Made by a program: the position numbers and the translations under genes. 64,000 nucleotides of DNA from Mycobacterium sp. 852014-52450_SCH5900713 (GTDB taxonomy: Bacteria; Actinomycetota; Actinomycetes; Mycobacteriales; Mycobacteriaceae), in assembly GCF_001667075.1 (NCBI RefSeq), contig NZ_LZIL01000034.1, positions 81,174-145,173 on the forward strand. The letters run 5' to 3'. The notes beneath the pieces are model-generated. The model had not been told where the DNA came from. It saw nothing but the letters and a program-made list of their open reading frames with translations, and did no database searches. Positions 61,836 to 64,000 of this stretch are shown one piece after another. The number at the start of each line of letters is the position of its first letter. Position 1 is the first letter of the stretch.

Positions 61836-62459
61836 ATGAGCAGCATCAGCATCATCGGCACCGGGAACATGGCCCGCGCCATCGGCGAGCTGGCGATAGC
61901 AGGCGGCAACACCGTCGAGGTCATCGGCCGCGATCAATCCAAGGCCGCCGCCCTGGCCAAGGCTCTCGGCAGCGGCGCCACGACGGGAGAGTTCGGCGCC
62001 GTTCCTACCGGGGACTTGGTCCTCGTGGCCCTGTTGTACGCCAACGTCGTTCCGGTCGTCACCCAGTACGGAGATGCCCTCGCGGGCAAGGTCATTGTCG
62101 AGATCAGCAACCCCTTCAATTCCGCGGCCGACGGGCTGGCCATCCCCGATGACACCTCGATCGCGCAGGAAGTTGCCAAGGCGGCTCCGGCCAGCGCCAG
62201 CGTGGTGAAGGCATTCAACACCATCTTCGGTGTCGTCCTGGCCCAGGGCCGGCCGCTCGACGTGTTCATCGCCGGCGACGACTCGCGCGCCAAGGCGGGC
62301 GTGGCGGCGTTCATCGAGAGCCTCGGGCTGCGCCCGCTCGACGTCGGCGGCTTGAACATGGCGCACTGGCTGGAAGGAACGGGCCTGGTCATGATGGGCC
62401 TCGCCCGCCACGGGGTGGGGAACTTCGACTTCGCCCTCGGCGCCACCGTTCCCGGCTGA
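61836..62459 (+). CDS. NADPH-dependent F420 reductase-like protein
   Basis: The 207-residue protein begins with a Rossmann dinucleotide motif (IIGTGNMARAIGELAIAGG) followed by EVIGRD, and has the VVKAFNTIFG segment of the F420H2:NADP oxidoreductase group. It may shuttle hydride between NADP and F420, or reduce another substrate. I chose ATG at 61836, since upstream codons are not family-like. It leads a pair with an LLM-type gene 88 bases downstream, supporting an F420-linked role. Confidence 0.85.
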   Translation: MSSISIIGTGNMARAIGELAIAGGNTVEVIGRDQSKAAALAKALGSGATTGEFGAVPTGDLVLVALLYANVVPVVTQYGDALAGKVIVEISNPFNSAADGLAIPDDTSIAQEVAKAAPASASVVKAFNTIFGVVLAQGRPLDVFIAGDDSRAKAGVAAFIESLGLRPLDVGGLNMAHWLEGTGLVMMGLARHGVGNFDFALGATVPG

Positions 62460-62547
62460 GCCGCACCGCGCGGTCCAGAAACGAGCGCACGTGCGCCCCA
62501 AAGTAATAGTTGATGGATCATTGAAACGATAGAAGAGGACTCTTGCG

Positions 62548-63447
62548 ATGAAGCTCGGTTTCGCACTCCCCATCGTCGGGCCCGCAATCAGCAGCGCCAC
62601 TGGCCTGAGCGCGTTCTGCCGTGGACTCGAGGATCTTGGCTACGACACGCTGTGGGTGGGCGATCGTCTGGTCACGCCGGTGGACATGCACAGCACCTAT
62701 CCGGGCAAGGAACAGCCGTACCCGCCGCAGATGACCCGTTACCTCGATCCGGTGCTGCTGTGGACTGTCGCCGCGACGGCGACGAGCCGGGTGCGGCTGA
62801 ACGCCAGCACGCTCAGCACGTTCTACTACGAGCCGGTGCACCTGGCCCGGCTGCTGACCACGCTCGACGTTCTCAGCGAAGGCCGCCTTGACGTTGGCGT
62901 CGGAATCGGGTGGATGAAGGACGAGCACGACATCGCCCGCGGCGCGGACTGGCGCCGGCGCGGGCGGATGCTCGATGACCTGCTGGCGTTTCTGCACGAG
63001 TGGTGGACGAGGACCCCGGTGTCCTGGGACAGCGAGTTCTTCTCCCTGCCGCCTGTCCATGCCGACCTGCGCCCGGTCCAGGCCGGTGGTCCGCCCATCT
63101 GGATCGGCGGTGCCAGCGAGGCCGCGATGCGCCGGGTCGGCCGCAGCGGCATCGGCTGGCTCGGGGTCGAGGGGCTGCAGGACGAGGTCACCGACCACTT
63201 GTGGTCGATTGCGCGCCGTGCGGCGCAGGACGCCGGCCGCGATCCTGACGCGTTGAAGACGGCCCTGCGGATCAACCTCGAACCGGGCACGTCCGTTGAC
63301 TCGGTCGTCGGCCGGCTCGAGCGCCTCGCCGGGTCCGGTGCCGATGAGGCGATCGTGGATGCTTTCGCCATGTTCCCCAGCCTTGACCAGATGCTTGACT
63401 TCGCCGGCCGGGTAATCGCCCGATGGAGTGATCGTGGGAAAGCTTGA
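62548..63447 (+). CDS. LLM-class F420-dependent oxidoreductase
   Basis: The 299-residue protein is a luciferase-like TIM barrel: LGFALPIVGP at the start, GYDTLWVGDRL, DVLSEGRLDVGVGIGWMKDE and PPIWIGGAS are standard for this class. In mycobacteria such enzymes usually use F420; the substrate is unknown. AGAAGAGG precedes the ATG at a suitable distance. A broken SDR gene begins within its last codons. Confidence 0.92.
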   Translation: MKLGFALPIVGPAISSATGLSAFCRGLEDLGYDTLWVGDRLVTPVDMHSTYPGKEQPYPPQMTRYLDPVLLWTVAATATSRVRLNASTLSTFYYEPVHLARLLTTLDVLSEGRLDVGVGIGWMKDEHDIARGADWRRRGRMLDDLLAFLHEWWTRTPVSWDSEFFSLPPVHADLRPVQAGGPPIWIGGASEAAMRRVGRSGIGWLGVEGLQDEVTDHLWSIARRAAQDAGRDPDALKTALRINLEPGTSVDSVVGRLERLAGSGADEAIVDAFAMFPSLDQMLDFAGRVIARWSDRGKA

Positions 63448-63561
63448 CGGCAAGGTGCGGTGATCACGGGCGGCTCAAGCGGTTTGGCGCTGGCCGGTGC
63501 CAGGTTGTTCGTTGACGAAGGAGCTCACGTTTTCATCTCGGGCCGGCGGCAGGAAGCTCTG
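63434..63561 (+). pseudogene. truncated, frameshifted SDR dehydrogenase remnant
   Basis: From a GTG at 63434 the frame reads GKLDGKV, the usual start of a short-chain dehydrogenase, but stops after two further codons. One base appears missing near 63458: in the next frame the SDR sequence continues from 63460 as VITGGSSGLALAGARLF, then VDEGAHVFISGRRQEAL. Homology ends at about 63561, where the sequence becomes the antisense of a TetR gene. The glycine motif is also degraded (GLAL in place of GIGL). About 40 codons of some 250 remain. Confidence 0.85.
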
Positions 63562-64000
63562 GCGCCGGGCCCGTCAGATAGCGCGCGAGCACCGGGCGCA
63601 CCCATTCGGTCAGCGTCGCGTCGTCCATCTCGGCCAGCGCCGGCACCCCGACGACGTAGCGGGCCATCGCGATTCCCAGCACCTGTGAGCCCACCAACGC
63701 GGCCCGCTCCACGGCGCGGTCGGGGGTGACGGTCGCCAGGGCCGGGGCCACCTGCTCGACGAAAACCGCCAGCAGAGTGTCGGCGGCCGTGCGATTGGTC
63801 GCGGCCGCGCGCAGCAGCGGCAGAAAGGAACCGTGCGGATCCCACACCTGGACGAACAGCGGCACCAGCACGTCCGCGAGGCGCTCGGGGGCGACGCCGG
63901 AGAGATCGGGAAAGCTGACCTCGAGCCGCGACACGGCGGCGAACAGATCCGCCTTGCTGCCGAAGTAGTGCATGACCAACGCGGGATCGACGCCGGCCTC
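63533..64000 (-). CDS. TetR-family regulator (partial, runs off window)
   Basis: The frame is open to the right edge, where EAGVDPALVMHYFGSKADLF is the end of a TetR helix-turn-helix. The rest is a ligand domain with LLRAAATNRTAADTL and GSQVLGIAMARYVVGV. The last nine codons and the stop are read antisense through the SDR remnant, so the original C-terminus has been replaced at a recombination junction near 63562. The protein may still work, as only the tail is affected. Confidence 0.88.
   Translation of the reverse strand, partial: EAGVDPALVMHYFGSKADLFAAVSRLEVSFPDLSGVAPERLADVLVPLFVQVWDPHGSFLPLLRAAATNRTAADTLLAVFVEQVAPALATVTPDRAVERAALVGSQVLGIAMARYVVGVPALAEMDDATLTEWVRPVLARYLTGPAPELPAAGPR

Overview
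The window is a very GC-rich piece of a Mycobacterium chromosome, most likely a slow-growing non-tuberculous species. The gene order from cya to ilvA matches, as I remember it, the M. tuberculosis H37Rv segment Rv1625c down to Rv1558 read in reverse, with local gains and losses. No insertion sequence, CRISPR array or rRNA is visible. I worked by reading only, so similarities to M. tuberculosis proteins are recalled, not searched.

Layout. 1-2725: the 3' end of a tRNA, a short gene for an unrecognised exported Cys-rich protein, the membrane adenylate cyclase cya and an HdeD/DUF308 membrane protein. 2759-8704: cydABDC (cytochrome bd oxidase and its ABC exporter) behind a BlaI/MecI-like dyad. 8679-14460 (minus strand): a DUF2156 membrane protein, tesB, pykA, a DUF2752 protein and lgt with a long acidic tail. 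14460-19746: trpA-trpB-trpC, a trp-associated membrane protein and trpE, with no trpD or trpF. 19800-21976: bcpB, chaA and an extra WhiB4-like regulator. 22007-28408: hisI-hisF-impA-priA-hisH-hisB-hisC-hisD, mostly joined by ATGA or GTGA overlaps; PriA is expected to supply both HisA and TrpF activity, which links this operon to the trp genes. 28503-30649: a deazaflavin-type protein, and an alcohol dehydrogenase facing a TetR regulator across a perfect 18-bp palindrome. 30655-34889: nadABC facing the NrtR-type regulator across a shared 23-bp operator.

35051-46510: a secretory-lipase-type hydrolase, DUF2567 protein, bsaP and bioB; then a four-gene cluster of membrane and cupredoxin-like proteins of unknown function at the place where H37Rv carries prophage phiRv1; then a 2H-phosphoesterase-like protein, bioD, bioF, bioA and a small membrane protein. 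46834-56268: ripD (a catalytically dead NlpC/P60 protein with a long Pro/Gln tail), a two-domain AT3/SGNH acyltransferase and the trehalose operon treX-treY-treZ. 56320-59441: a possible small protein, a MocR-type regulator facing a PNPOx-fold protein, and a PAP2 phosphatase. 59455-64000: ilvA, a Ddn-like protein, a MarR regulator facing an F420/NADPH reductase-like and an LLM-type gene, a broken SDR gene and a TetR regulator cut by the window edge.

The best candidates for something undescribed are the cupredoxin cluster at 38463-42298, the small Cys-rich exported protein at 364-567, the extra WhiB4-like protein at 21620 and the SDR/TetR recombination scar at 63434-63561.
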